Positions 25,432 through 37,582 of a stretch of 55,948 nucleotides of DNA are shown here, piece after piece. The DNA comes from Parachlorella kessleri (lineage: Eukaryota > Chlorophyta > Trebouxiophyceae > Chlorellales > Chlorellaceae), in NCBI GenBank assembly GCA_001598975.1, contig BBXU01002581.1, forward strand, positions 1 through 55,948. The letters are read 5' to 3'. The notes under the pieces are model-generated. The model saw only the letters and a list, made by a program, of their open reading frames with translations, did no database searches and had not been told where the DNA came from. The position numbers were made by a program, and so were the translations under genes. Each line of letters opens with the position of its first letter. Positions within the stretch are counted from its first letter, which is position 1.

Positions 25432-26515
25432 GCTGCTGTTAAGAAGCGTGTTGTGGCAGCGCCAACCAGTGCTCCGCGGCAAGCTCCACCCTGTACTAGT
25501 TCCTCATCTGCAGCTTTCTTGCCAGCTAGTTGCACTGCCGGTCGTGCAAACAAAGCACTCTAGGGACAAGCTCCAAAAACCTTGCAGTGGCAAGGCCAGA
25601 ACAGGTTTTGAAAAGCAGATTTGTCGTTGAGCAGCCGTGGGGAGGAGTATGGCCGTAAGTGTCTCCAAAGAGGGCCAGTTCGCAACTGGGTATCGGCAAG
25701 GGTATCTCTCGTGTATTCTCGCTGAAGGCCTCCTTGCCTGCTCCTTGCAGCGAAGGCTATCTATGTCGGTTACAGTTAATTTTGAACGGTTGCCAGACAT
25801 GCTTGCCTCATTATCCTGCTCAACCCACTGCTTTACCTTTTGATCGCCCAGCTTACACGCCGTCCTGGCATTTTGAGCCCTCAAATTTCACTTGCAGTGG
25901 CGCCACTAGCTCTCTGCTCTCAATTCTTGCAAAGGCGAGCAGCACAGCAGGGACGTGAGCCTGTGCTTCCTGAGCCTGCTTTGAAGGGTAAGTTTTGGGC
26001 CCTTGCCATATCCGCTTTTTATACTATACGACTGCAGGGTTAGGGGTAAGAGGAAAGAACCTGTTGCTAATGAGCCGCCCAGTCCTCAGCCTGTCAGCGC
26101 TGGCGCAGATGAGCCGCGGTGACGCTGTCACCTAGCCGCATACTGATTTAGCAGGTCTGGAAAGCAGGTGCTGCGCAGAGCCCGCAGCAGGGTCACAGCA
26201 ACGCTTGAGGGCTGCCTTGCACCTTCGACAGCCAAGGTTGCACCCGGCAACACATCTTTGCCAACTACTTGACAGAACCGCAGTCTGAGATGCCACCCCG
26301 TTTGCCTCCTGTCCCACTGTCAGTGAGCAAAGGGGCTGCCGAGGCCGCTGGTGGCTGGCGCATGCGGCAGCGGTTGCTCTGTGACAAGTATACTGATCAC
26401 TGCTCCCTAGAGGTGTCGACTATATTGTATGCAAATACGTGATCGCTGATTATGCCAATGATCAGTGTGTGAAGGGTGATGACAGCGGCAGGTTGTGAAC
26501 TCTTGCGGGGTCTCT

Positions 26516-26932
26516 GACCTGGATCTGGCAGGGCGGAGTGCAGAAGGTGCATCAGGTGTTGGCAGGATACATAAACCATTAATCTGTTGGTAAGCCAACT
26601 GTCATGATGGCAGGAAGTGCGACCTGCGGAATGATTGCCCTGGGTCAGGCAGGGCGGCGTGCAAGGAATGCTTTGTGGGCTACATTAACCTCCATGGTGG
26701 TATTGCCAGAGGCACCCTTTCAGAGCTAGCATGCAACAAGCGAGCAGAAAAGGTTACTTAGTGATGGTGGCTGGTGGTGGAAAACCAGGGATATGTAGCC
26801 GGTACCTGGCTGTTGTGAATGCAAGGTACGCTGTGGGCTAGTTGTTGAAGGCGGCAGATAGTTTAATCTGCGTGTTGCTGAGCTGGGTCATGCCACTGCG
26901 GCGCGCAAGGAATGCTCCGGGTGTTAGCAGGA
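26516..26932 (+). repeat. Three copies of a second short repeat
   Basis: Segments near 26521-26570, 26641-26680 and 26885-26932 share the core CAGGGCGGCGTGCAAGGAATGC, with variants, and in two of them TGTTGGCAGGAT or TGTTAGCAGGAT follows. This unit differs from the GGCAGGTAGTGCGAACAGGG family but is interspersed with it. Confidence 0.55.
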
Positions 26933-27004
26933 TGTTTTGCCAGAAGCCTTCTGCTGTTGAGCTGAGCTGCTGTTGAGATACATGGTAGACCTATGGGAGA
27001 CAGG

Positions 27005-27292
27005 TAAAGTATTAGCATGGGTGGCACGTAGTGCGAACAGGGAGTGAGAGTTGAGCTGGGCTGACAGGGCTGGAAGCAGAGTGTGCCTGACAGGTAAAGT
27101 GTTAGCATGGGTGGCAGGTAGTGCGAACAGGGAGTAGAGCTGGACTGGACTGCTTAGTCGTGGCAGACGGTGTGAATAGAGGAGGGGCAGGTGGGAACCA
27201 ACAGGGCTGGCTGGAGTATAATAGTAGAGGCAGGTAGTGCTAGAGAGTGAGAGGTGAACTGCACGGACAAGGGCTGGATGCAGATATGCGCC
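27005..27292 (+). repeat. Cluster of four dispersed-repeat copies
   Basis: Copies lie at 27011-27078, 27101-27150, 27161-27215 and 27227-27284, all in the plus orientation. The first two are the most alike and repeat with a 90-base period, including their leader GACAGGTAAAG. The others carry more substitutions. The tandem arrangement suggests local duplication after insertion. Confidence 0.78.
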
Positions 27293-28603
27293 TGAGATTT
27301 GTAAGGTAAGGTATTCCCTAGGCATTCTTTAAACATTTCTCTCATGCTGGAAATGGCAAGGATCGGCTGCTCCTGACAGCCACCGGCTTCCTCTCGTCCT
27401 GTAATCTTCCATTACATCCTGCCAGATGGTATTAAGTGACGGCTTGACTGACACATAGCAGGCACTCAATGACAAACCTTACGGGCAAATCAACATGCAG
27501 GCGGGCACTAGAAACACCACCCCTAATGAAATGACTGATACTGGGAAGTATTCACAGGCAGGGCAACAGCCCCTTGTCCCTATACCCAAGCACCATTCAG
27601 ACGGGCAGACCACTGGACAACCACAGGTCACGTACCCTGATCCACACCAAAACTGCAGGTCTTGCATATATAGCACAGTGTCCTGCTGCTCATGCACCAG
27701 GGAGCGATGGCTGGAAAGCAAAGGACGAGGACCGCACCCAGGCTTCCTTGAATATAAGAATGACAAAATCAATGGTCAAAATTGTGGCGAGGTAACACAG
27801 GGTGGAGTGGGGTATCAAAAACTGGAGGGCATGACACCCTGCCAACCCCAGCATGGCAGGTATGTTCGAGACAGGACATAAGGAGGACATAAGGAGGTAG
27901 AACAAAACTTGGGGGACCTGAGAGCAGGGGACCTGAGCCACTGCACTGCACCTCCCCAGCATAAGTACCCTATCAGCTTGCCCTGTACAACCCATCCACA
28001 CACGCGACATGCACATCAACAGATCCAGCCTCCGGGGTGATTTGATGCTCAGCGAGCCCCCCACATAAAGTTCCACAACCAAGGCTGCGCGAAGGCGGCC
28101 AGATTCATTGATCCCTCAATCCTTGACACCAAAGCCAGAAAGGGCTCTGTATGTTGTCCACCAAACCCTTCAGAGACCAAAAACACCAACTACACCACAC
28201 CGAACGACAACGTGACCACGGTTCAAGAGGCAGCAAGACAAAGAAGGCCAGAACCAACAGGCAGAGGGCTGGTAACGGCTCGAATTTCACAGGAGCGGTT
28301 CGACCTGTTTCACAGAGTCAAGAGGGCGTAGTAGCTACCCCAACAGAGCGCAGTGCTGGGGCTTGTCAGCCCTCAAGGTCTACCTCACGTCACGTCAGCG
28401 CAAAATTGGGCCCCATGGCTATTATACAAATGATGGTATCAAAACTTGATGAAATACACGTGGGTTGCTGTGTCGTGCAGACGCCTGCACTCTCACCACC
28501 ACACACCAGGCTTGACTCGCCACCGGCCAGTGCCGCACAACAAGATCCTTATTGTTGCTTCCTCAAGGCGTGCTTTCCTACAAAGGCCAGCTGAAGGCCA
28601 CAC

Positions 28604-31069
28604 CTACACCCTGTGGCCTGCTGAGAGGGAGACCAGCAGCATGAGTGACAGAACCCCCGCCATGGGCAGCTTCGGCAGCGCGGGCAGCGCAAGCAGCAGC
28701 ACTGCTGGCAGGCAGGCTGCCAGCCCCTGCAGCATACCGGCGCCCGCCCACCGGCCCGGCCCTGGCACGATGCTGCCAGCGGGAGCAGCCCTGCGCTCCT
28801 CAGCGGGCGCCGCCACCTGGCCGCCTGCCCCTGCAGGGTCCTTGGGTAGCGCGTGCTTGGGGCTGTTTGGCAGCTGAGGGAGGGGGCCGACCTTGGCCAG
28901 CAGCTGGCCCCGCAGGACCGGACGGAAATGCCCGGCCGTGTCGGCTGCTGTCTCAATGACGCTCTGCCCCGCCGTCAACGCCAGCTCACCAGTGGCGACC
29001 CTGCGGGCAGTAGCATGAGCGCGCTCTTGGCTATGGGATGCAAACACGTTGCCAGAGATACCGGTAGGCGAGTGGCAACAGCCATGCTTGCTGTGAGATA
29101 CTCCCCTGGCAAGCCTGGAAAGGAACCAAGGGGGGGGAGGGGGGGGGGGGGCGCATCCGTCTCAGGCACTAAGTAGTTCCAAGCGACGCCACGGTCACCT
29201 ATACTCCAAGCGCCACCTGCTCCCACGCACCTTTGCACGGTTACGTTGCAGACGCCCTCCAGCAGGGCCATGCTGCTGTACACAGGCCACTCAAAGGAGC
29301 GGCAGGAGGCCACCACCCTCAGCAGCTGCACAGGGGGAGAACAACCTCACATCATTGCCCCAACCGCCGCAAACTCTTAAGCTCGCTGCCGCGCGGTGGT
29401 GCAGCTTCCTCACGTCAAGTCTCACCCCCTCAGGCTCCGCTGTCTGTCACCAAGCCGGCAGCAACGTGTGGGCAAGGCGCGGGTGCGGGTGCGGGTAAGG
29501 CGTGCCTTGCCTTTCTTTTTTTGCACGGTGTCTGACTCGGAAAAAACTGCTCACCTCTTGACGAGTCAGAGATGGAGCGACTGACACGAGGACCTGGGTT
29601 AGGATACGGAAGTTGAGCACGCAGGGATTGTAGCGAGAGTCTGCCCGCAGCTTGGCCCACGACTCCAGCAGCCTCACCAGTTGCTGCAGGGGAATACGGG
29701 GGGAGGTATGCCAAACCTCGTTTCCGTACAGCCACGATGCTTGCTCGTCCCTGCCCTGCCTTTGGTACCAGCACTGCCACCACTCCCAGCAGGCCCCAGA
29801 CACATGGACCAAACAGACTGAAGGGAATGGGGCTACACTTGCCACCTGTACTCTGACGCAGCGGGGCAGCGTAGGAAGCTTGCACCTATTGTTGGCAGCA
29901 AGCACACACGTGCGGTAGCCTGCCCGGGAGCTCACCTGAGGAGAGAAGCTGCCCTTCTTCAGGTGGTGGGTCAGCAGGTGGCCAAACCCGCAGCCCTTGT
30001 ACACCGTTGCCGGGAAGTCCATCTCAGCAGCTGCCGCGAAATATTCCAGGACCTCCTGCAGCAAGCAAGCCTTTGGCGATCAGCGGCTTCAACCATGCGC
30101 TTCGCCTGCATTGTCCCCTTCCAGATCACACTAGCCCCAACCGCCAGTCATGTGTGGTAACTTTCTGCCCTTATCAGCTTATGACGCAGCATACACAGTG
30201 GGTAGCAAGGAGGAAGTAGTACGAGCGACCCCACAACACACCTTGGCGGACATGACGCTGGCGTCCTGTATCTTGTACCACCCGGCCTGGTCTGCCGCCT
30301 CCATCAGCATGGTAGCGGCCCGCTGGTACAGCGACTGGAAGGGCTGCCGCGCGGCAGCGTCAGCGCCCCCGAACCGTAGGCGGCTGATGATGGTGATGAC
30401 AAGCAGGGGCGCGGAAGGTGAGGGGTGGGTCTCCTGCTCTATCCCACGAAGAGCGTGCTCTGCACCATGCCAGCCAGACAGCCCGATCGGTCAGGCCGTG
30501 CTGAGCTTGCACCCTTGATACGCCTCCAACAGAGAGGCGGGGCACGGTTGCAGCTCCCCTGGTGTGCAAGCTCGAGATTTATTATGATGCTGGCGGGGAT
30601 GCTCAGCAATACAACATCCACAGAGGCGTTGCGGGAGCCACACCCACAACCAGCGCGCACTTACCAAGGAAGCTGGCCAACTGCGGGGTGCAAGCATGGG
30701 AGGCGCTCTCCTTGTCCGTGTCTCTTATCTCAGAGCCAATGGTATACAGCGCCAACTGTAGCGCCAAAGGCACCCCCAAGGTGCGCAACCAAGCAAGGTC
30801 CAAGGCAGCCTGCAACCCCAGAGACCCGGGTAGCTTATTAAGGTTGGCGGGGGGTGGGCCTTGCTAAGTGTAACTAGGGCTGCTGCACAAATAAAAGGCG
30901 GCAAAGGGAAGGTACGCGTGGTGGGGAGGAATGATACCGCTGTGCAACCAGGCAACACACCTGGCCCAGAGTTGCATAATCGTCAGCGGCCGCCTGTTCA
31001 GGGGGTGGTGGAGGGGAAAGCACAGCCTCTTTCAAAGTGGTCTGAGCAAACCGGGCTTTCTGTGACGAC
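28604..31069 (-). CDS. Unrecognised alpha-helical protein, paralogue of the gene at 701-3144 (5' open)
   Basis: Exons, 5' to 3' on the minus strand: 30961-31069, 30665-30809, 30242-30438, 29936-30055, 29555-29683, 29231-29325 and 28604-29000 (TAG). They join in phase to about 396 residues after an unseen upstream exon ending in phase 2. The text aligns along its length with the plus-strand gene at 0.7-3.1 kb: FLE then a variable piece, APLL, a LRFGG motif, F-S-P-Q, C-x(3)-EWP, and a conserved helix before the C-terminus. The exon 30665-30809 and its counterpart 1113-1257 are both 145 bases with the same phases. Two introns here, at 30056-30241 and 29326-29554, are absent from the counterpart. 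The C-terminal 50 residues are hydrophobic (LPAVLLLALPALPKLP), unlike the paralogue, and might anchor it to a membrane. No function is assigned. Confidence 0.68.
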
Positions 31070-33643
31070 CTGCAACATCCAAGGAAACGGAGGGGATTAT
31101 TTAAGGGGACATAACAGCATACATCTGTGTAGGAGACATCCACAGCTGGCCAGTTGGGGCGATCCAGCCTTCTAACCGCCGCAACAAGTATACACCTTCC
31201 CCAGACGCTCACCTAGAGGCCCTCGTAACCCGAGGCCCTCGAAGCGAGCGTGAAGGCCGGGCAGGCAGGAGGATAGGCCTGCAGGCCAGGTGATACGAGT
31301 GGGCAAGTCTCAGGGAAGGGCTTCCGACAGGACGAATGGGCCTGGCGCTTTTGGCAGCAAGCAAGGGAAGCGGATATGGCAGGGACTCTGACCTATGCGA
31401 GGCCTGCAAGCCGGAGGTGTTTGTGGCAGCCATCACCATGACGCCTCCCTTCGCCTCGCCCACTGACAATAGAATCCCCCGGCTGATCGCGATTGGGCCC
31501 CTGTTCACCCAGCTGGGTGTTGGAGGAAATGTGGGTAGACTACAGGTCTACCACTACGACGAGAACTTGGCTGGAATGTCCTTTGGGCCGCTTTCGCCGT
31601 GATCCTTTCGAAAAGATCTCCCCGCCAGTCCCACGAGTACCTCTTGTGCTTAGGAATACCGCTACTTTCTGGCGAAACACGGGTAACTAAGAGTTGGCCA
31701 CCACGCAATGGCAAGAGGTGCACCACCTCCCTACCCGGAATTTCCTTAATACACACCATGACCTGCCTCTGGGACCCTCTATAACGCTCTCGCATAAGCA
31801 TCTGCCGGTGTAAAGGGGGGTGCTAGGAGTTACGATGCCTCTTTATACTTCTGACTGTGGCACTCTCAGGATTGCGAAGAAAAGGTCCTGAGCTGATATT
31901 GTAGCAACTATACCTGGGAAGTGGCCCTTCCTGCCGGAGTGGCCATCTTAGGCTTTCAGGCAGGTGCTTGACATGCAGCTTGTCTGGATCCCCGTGGGAA
32001 CTCCGTGGTTTGCTCGGCTGTGGGGAGGCCTGGGGAGTTTGGGGTCTTCCAGGAACACCAGACTTCCCCCTTAGGCGGCAATATCCGTCTCCTGCTGGAG
32101 GAGGGGGGTTTCCTAGCAACGGTGAGTGTGTGATGTGCAACCAAATATCCAGCACCAACTTGTCAGTGCGGAGTGGCCCGGGGCTGACCTTGCCAGCCGC
32201 ACGTGGGTCGTGGAGGTTGTGGTGCTGTATACGCTTCTGCCAGGTGCCATCCTGGTGCTTGCGGACAAGAAGCTTCTGACCTTACAGTGCCGGATGCAAT
32301 GCTTTGTGCTTGGGACTTGCCGGAGTGTAGGCCAGTGTTGAGGGAGTGTGCAGGTGACAGCGCAGGGCACGCGGAAAACAGCCTGCGTTAGTGAGCGTAG
32401 CGGGGAAGAACAGGGAAAACATGGGAAAGGGGCCAGTATGCCTTTCCACGTCGCTACCTGGTAATTGCCAGGCTGACTAGCTGCAGCTGTAAGTTTTTGT
32501 ATCAGGGCCCAGGCCTATTTAGTCAGGGTGCCTAGTCGTGCGCACAGAGCTGACTGTAGTGACAGGGGTGGTGCTGTTATGCTCTGGGGCTAGTGCAGTG
32601 AATGGCTGGATTCCATGCCTTTGCCCCTGGACAACGTATTGGTGCATGTGATGTGCGGCAAGGAGGTTCCAACATAACCTGGTGTAATTGAATATTCTGC
32701 TTTTGTGAATGGAGCTACTCACCTAGCAAGCAGCACGAGGATGTATCGTGCTGCCAGGTGCACAAGGGTAGGAAAGTAGCCAGCCCCACACCTACTGTGC
32801 CCCCCATTCCAGTGCCCCCCATTCCACTGCCCCTGTCAGCAAGGCAGCTTCTTGGGGCTGACAGAGCTCCTGTTCAATGAGGTTTTGTATCCGAGATGGT
32901 TGGGTAAGCTGTAGCCTGGTGTTGCATCCCAGCAGGCACAGGTGGTTACCTACCGTTGTGGGCACACCCTGGACTGCTAGCACAGTCGCTCCCCCCCCCT
33001 CCTCTCCTAACTCTTGTGGGGGCTCTGGCATCAACGCCATATGCTTGGCTAGCTCTGCCGCGACACTTCATCTGCTGCACCTGACTGCTAGTGCCTCGCA
33101 GCCGGGGTGCCCTTTGCAGAAGTTCTGGCTGAAGCTCCAGTCCTTACAGGGACCTCCCTGATGGCCATATGTGTCTAGTGACTGACGCTGAACAAGGTTG
33201 GGCCACCCTCCTCTCGCCTTTCCCTGAAAGCCTTTTGTTGTCAGAATTGTGTTGTCTCAGGTGCTGTGGTGCCCTGCAACTCACTTGACCACAAGGTGTT
33301 GGTAATCGTCGTCTAACTGGACAAATAAGCAAGTGGGTGGCCTGTGTGGGGTTGGGCAGGCCAGACCCCTAAAGGCTGGGGCTTAGCTGCTACAAGCGAG
33401 TCGCTCCAAATATTACAGAAGGCGAAGCTCTTGTTACTCACCGCCAGTCCCGGGGAACGGAGTGTTAATCACAGTCCTGCCTAAAGTGATGGTAGGGAGT
33501 GCTGCTGATGGTAGGGCATGCTACCGGAGCGCGGGGCGCCGAGCCGCCCGACGCCCGGTCCTCTTTCTCGGTTATGTGCCGGGCCGATTGCGGAGTGGGC
33601 TCTTCTCGATGTTGAACTCCATGTATTACGGCTTGCTCCGTCC
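31070..33643. other. 2.6-kb divergent intergenic region
   Basis: This lies between the 5' ends of a minus-strand and a plus-strand gene, so it should contain two promoters plus the missing 5' exon of the paralogue at 28.6-31.1 kb. Minus-strand frames at 31505-31801 and 31823-32285 are open, basic and about 100 and 150 codons long. The second reads like a real protein (RKHQDGTWQKRIQHHNLHD) but matches nothing I know. A small direct repeat of ccccccattcca occurs at about 32800-32830. Confidence 0.4.
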
Positions 33644-36147
33644 ATGAGTAGCGAGCAGACACGGTCGGTATGTCTCAGGCTCGAGGGCAACGCCACTCAA
33701 TTGGCAGCTGAGCTCCTATGCTACGTTTACAACGTTAGGGGAAGCCATGGGCCGGTGCTTAACGTGAAAGACAGGTGCGGTGGATCACTTCCTGGCTACG
33801 CAAACATGACGCCCCATGAGGTTCACAACTGCCGGCGGTGTGTTTGCGCGCAGGCTACGTGCCTTGGCGGTCTGCAAAGCCTGGCGTGCAGCCCTTGCAG
33901 AGCTTCCCCTGCCGGAGTTGCACTTGGGGCATTCGCTAGCCCGTTTGAGATGGGCAGTTGTCCGGCAACCTAGCGTGGTGCACTTGCTAATTGGCGAGAC
34001 ACCGTACGTGGAACTCGTGCCAGTGGCCATCAACGCTTTGCCCCGACAGGTAAGAAGCATGCGAGCACTGCTGTGGCTCAGGTGCCTGGTTGCTGTCTAT
34101 TCAAAATTCAAACCAGGAAGTGTTGTAAAGTTTAGGCTAGTTTAGCCGGCCCCAAAGGGCTGCCGGCCACCTCCCAGGTGAGGGGATAGAGCGTGAGGTG
34201 CAGAACCAAGGTCTGCCGCCTGCGCCACCTGCTCGGCTTACAGTCCAGCAGGGCTACATGAGCAGGGTACTCAGCAGAGGGTGGCGAGTCCCTGTTGCTG
34301 GGAACACTTCATGCCTCCTTTAAATCCAGACTGCTACTGGGCCCAGAGGGTGACAAGCCTCAGAAGCGAGCATTGCCCTCCTTTGTCCCTCAAAGAGCCA
34401 GCATGCAGCCAACACACAGGGCCCTAAGCTGCTGCCCTTCCAGCTCTTTCTGCAGGTACTGCGGAAGCTCACACTCCTCTCCCAGGACCTCCCCCGTGCG
34501 CTGCCCTTCCCAGCAGCCCTCCACAACCTGCGGACGCTGCGTGTCGGCAACTCCACATGCACACCCAGCTGGCTGCAGCAGCTGGGAAGCCTGCGACAGC
34601 TGCAGCAGCTGGAGATGGCTGTCGAGCTTGGGGTGGGCGGCATGGAGGACCCGGCGCCGCCACGGCTGCCAGCCATGCCGGCACTGACAAGCCTGGACTT
34701 GACCCTGCGGGAGGGGCCGCCATTCAGGTGCTTGCTGGCCTTCAGTGTACTGTGACTGCATCACCCCTTGGGGCTTGCATCTTGCGGGCCTGTCAGGCAG
34801 GTGGCGCGGTGCAGGCCACTGGTACACTTGCGTGTAACCAGCACGGACTGGCAGTGCTCCTCATCTATAACTTCAGCAAGCTGTGAATCATGCAGACCAC
34901 AAAAACTGCAACTGGGCTTTGATTTTGTGCTATCATCTGTTGTACAAGCACAGTCAGAAGCCCCACAAGTCCTTGCCATACATGCCTGCCTTGTCCACTC
35001 TGTAACCTGGGAAGCTGCCTGCCCTGCCCTGCCTGCAGCCTCTGCCTTGCCTCCCTGCCAGCGCTGCGCACGCTGGCACTCAGCGGCGAGGGCAGCGCCG
35101 TGCTGGAGGCCTCCCCCGACGTGGCCGGCCCCCCCGGCAGCACCACCCTGGCCAGCGTGCGGCTGTGCTGCAGCGACGTGGTGGCGCCCTTCTCCCTCAT
35201 GCCCGCCGTCAGGAGGGCCGAGGTGTGGGTGGACCAGCTGGAAGGCGCCGGCAGCATCGCCGCTGCCACGTCACTCACTCGGCTGCAGCTGGGCGGCGAC
35301 GAGGCAGCCTTCTGCGGAGAGCCCTGGGTGCCTGAGCTGCTGCGCAGCGCCCCCGCCTCCCTGCGGGCGCTGGCAGTGGTGGGCAGCTGGCTGGCCGCCG
35401 CCGCGACTGCTGCAGGCAGCCTGGTGCAGCTGCGGGCGCTGTCGGTGGTAGCCGACGCGCCGACACTGCTGCCGCCGGAGGGAGCCGCGGTGTGGCGGTC
35501 GTTGCAGGTCCTGAACCTGGATGGCCACGACCACACACGCAGGTTGCCGCTGCCGGAGGTGGGTCCATGGTGCCCTCCTGAAACTTGCAAGAGGCAGAAA
35601 GCTGCACTAGGGAGCACTGACGGCGTGCAAGAAAGGAGGCACTTTGCTGACTTGACGTGGGTAAACTTCAGTTGTGAAGTACAGTGGCTTCAATTACATC
35701 GCGGCAAGTGGTGCGCCTGCGGGAAAGATGGTGGAAGCGGTATGCAGATGCCGTTTGCCCTGCAGCTTAGAAGTTTTCCAGTTGCCGAGCGGCTGTCGCT
35801 TTGTCAGCCTGGCCTGCGGAGGAAATCTGCGAGTGGTGGCCTGGCTGCTGCCGCCGGTCCTGTGTGCCTCGCCCGCCAGCACGCCGCATGCTTTTGCACA
35901 GGTTTTGCGGCGCGCCGCCCAGCTGAAGGCTCTGCAAGTCTTCCTGAGCGAGCCCACCGTGCGTGACTTGCACTTGCTCTCGCTGCTTCCTTCGCTGCGG
36001 CACCTGGTGATTGGGGGCATGTCCGAGGGCGTCAAAGCGTTCACGGCGCCTGTGGTGCTCCAGCTGCTCCCCCAGCTGCAGACGTTCAGGACGGAGCCAG
36101 CCAGCTGGGATGAGCTGCTTGAGCTGGCAGGGCTTCCGGGCGACTGA
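33644..36147 (+). CDS. F-box protein with leucine-rich repeats
   Basis: Exons 33644-33774, 33854-34049, 34456-34727, 35039-35558 and 35782-36147 join in phase to 494 residues. The N-terminus carries a diverged F-box: LAAELLCYVYN, then DRLRALAVCKAWRAAL after the first intron, where the Cys-Lys-x-Trp pattern is typical. The rest is a series of leucine-rich repeat-like segments (LRKLTLLSQDL, LHNLRTLRVGN, MPALTSLDLTL, LPALRTLALSG, LRHLVIGGMS). Such proteins are usually substrate receptors of SCF ubiquitin ligases, pairing with SKP1 through the F-box; the target is unknown. ATG 33644 was chosen because it gives the F-box a short leader and the donor at 33775 joins in phase 2. The acceptor at 35781 (TTTTCCAG) is my choice among several and the least certain joint. 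A TGTAA signal lies near 36740. Confidence 0.78.
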
Positions 36148-37582
36148 TCCTGGAATGAACCTTACTTCTTAGGCAGGCTATGCGGTATGAGAGGAGGTAC
36201 GGGTATACTGGGCTGACAGGGTTCTTACTTCTTGCTTCATCGACTTCTTGATGTCTTTCTCTCCTTCCAAATTATTTATTGCTTGCCTCTCTTCCATTGA
36301 TCAACATATTGCCACTGCTCCTATGGTAGCAGCCTCTGTGCACATGTCCAGTTATTGCCCTGGGGGTATGCCTATAGGGGTGCAACATGCCCACCCATCA
36401 AAGCACTCTTTGACAGTTGCGGCACTTGCTTTCTATTTTTGTTGTCCTTCTTCTGACTTGCACATTCTCCCGCTTAGAGCTGTAGCTATTGGTGTCCAAG
36501 CGGGTCTTCTTGCCAGTGTTTTCCCAGTGTCTTCCTTCCTACTTGGTCATTGTCATGACGTTACTTGTTGCCCACATTTGTTTACTTGCCTTTGGGCGTG
36601 ATAAACACTTGTTGTCACAGGAAAGCTACTACTGCCTTAGTAAACTGAAGCCAGCCCTCCGGACTTCAGTTGATCACCTGCCGAAGGGTGCGTGGGGCCA
36701 GATGGTGGCAGGAGAAGTTATACCGTGGGGCAGACGGGCTGTAAAGTGGCAGCGCATGGCAACACTTATAGGCGTGCAGTTCACACGACAGTGGTAAAGT
36801 CACCGGCAGGTTAGACTCTGACAGGACCATGGTGGAAGGGTGTGGTAAGGCAACGCAGGCAAAGACATTTCTGAGGAAAAAGTAGCACTGGATCCTTGCC
36901 TTGTACTAGGTCCGACTGGTGGTGAGAAGGGGGGGAACCTGATTCCGGGGACAAGCGGACTTCCGCCGCAAAAGTTATGCAGCCGCCACAAAAAGCAGGA
37001 CATCTGTGCAGGCCATCTTGTTACAAACGCTTTGTTGATATACTGGTAGATGTGTTCACAGTACAAACGCCTCTTTTTGCGGACATTGCCCTCCCGAAAT
37101 CGCACCTTCCTGGCACCAGACTGGCTAGGCCGGCCCGAACACCTGCCACTTGGCGCCTGCAATTGGGCGCAGGCGATTACCCCCTATTACATGGAACTGA
37201 CCGGCAACTGGAGCGAGGAGAGCAAGCCTCAGGTGCCGTGGAGGACTCGAGGCTGGCACTGAGTAGTTGCCCTGGCGCTGTCGACAGGGACCAGCTTATG
37301 TTTGCCAACAACGCAGACCACCCCGGTGGCTTGAAGGTGAGGGCGGCCCGTCCGCAGGCACGGTAGTGAGAGTCTGGTTGCCTGCCTGCTGCAACGCCTT
37401 GCGCTCCGCTCTTCTGTGCGGCGGTGCCTGCCCGTTTCCTCGGCAGGGGGGAAGGGCTCGCTCTGCGAAGAAGTGCTTGACCGAGGGCATTTCGCACCCT
37501 TATTATCATGATTGCGTACATCTTCCGGTCTGTCAGCTCTCCAGGTGCGGAAATGCGAGCCTAACCCTGGCCATGGATCTGG
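36148..37582. other. Spacer, possibly with an alternative first exon of the AP2 gene
   Basis: The first part is T-rich 3' UTR of the F-box gene. A diverged dispersed-repeat copy lies at 36171-36224. A 130-codon open frame at 36977-37366 contains ATG 37301 followed by a good donor at 37337 (AAG|GTGAGG). Joined to an acceptor at 37651 it would stay in frame with the AP2 gene, so the true AP2 start may be here. Confidence 0.4.
36171..36224 (+). repeat. Dispersed short repeat, diverged copy
   Basis: It reads AGGCAGGCTATGCGGTATGA, then a GAGG block and ACTGGGCTGACAGGG. The order of blocks matches the family, with several substitutions, and it lies about 25 bases after the F-box stop codon, probably in the 3' UTR. 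Confidence 0.55.

Larger units (their letters stand above)
25432..28603. other. 3.2-kb intergenic region rich in degenerate repeats
   Basis: This lies upstream of the CBP60-like gene and downstream of the helical-protein paralogue, both on the minus strand. Open frames of up to about 150 codons occur, but none shows a domain, and splice-consistent chains were not found. The right part of 26450-27300 is a patchwork of short repeats. Confidence 0.5.

Noticed and set aside
34142..34166. Perfect GC-rich hairpin (GCCGGC ... GCCGGC) as a terminator or riboswitch
   Set aside because: It lies inside an intron of a eukaryotic gene, where such a terminator has no expected role; palindromic GC motifs are common here.
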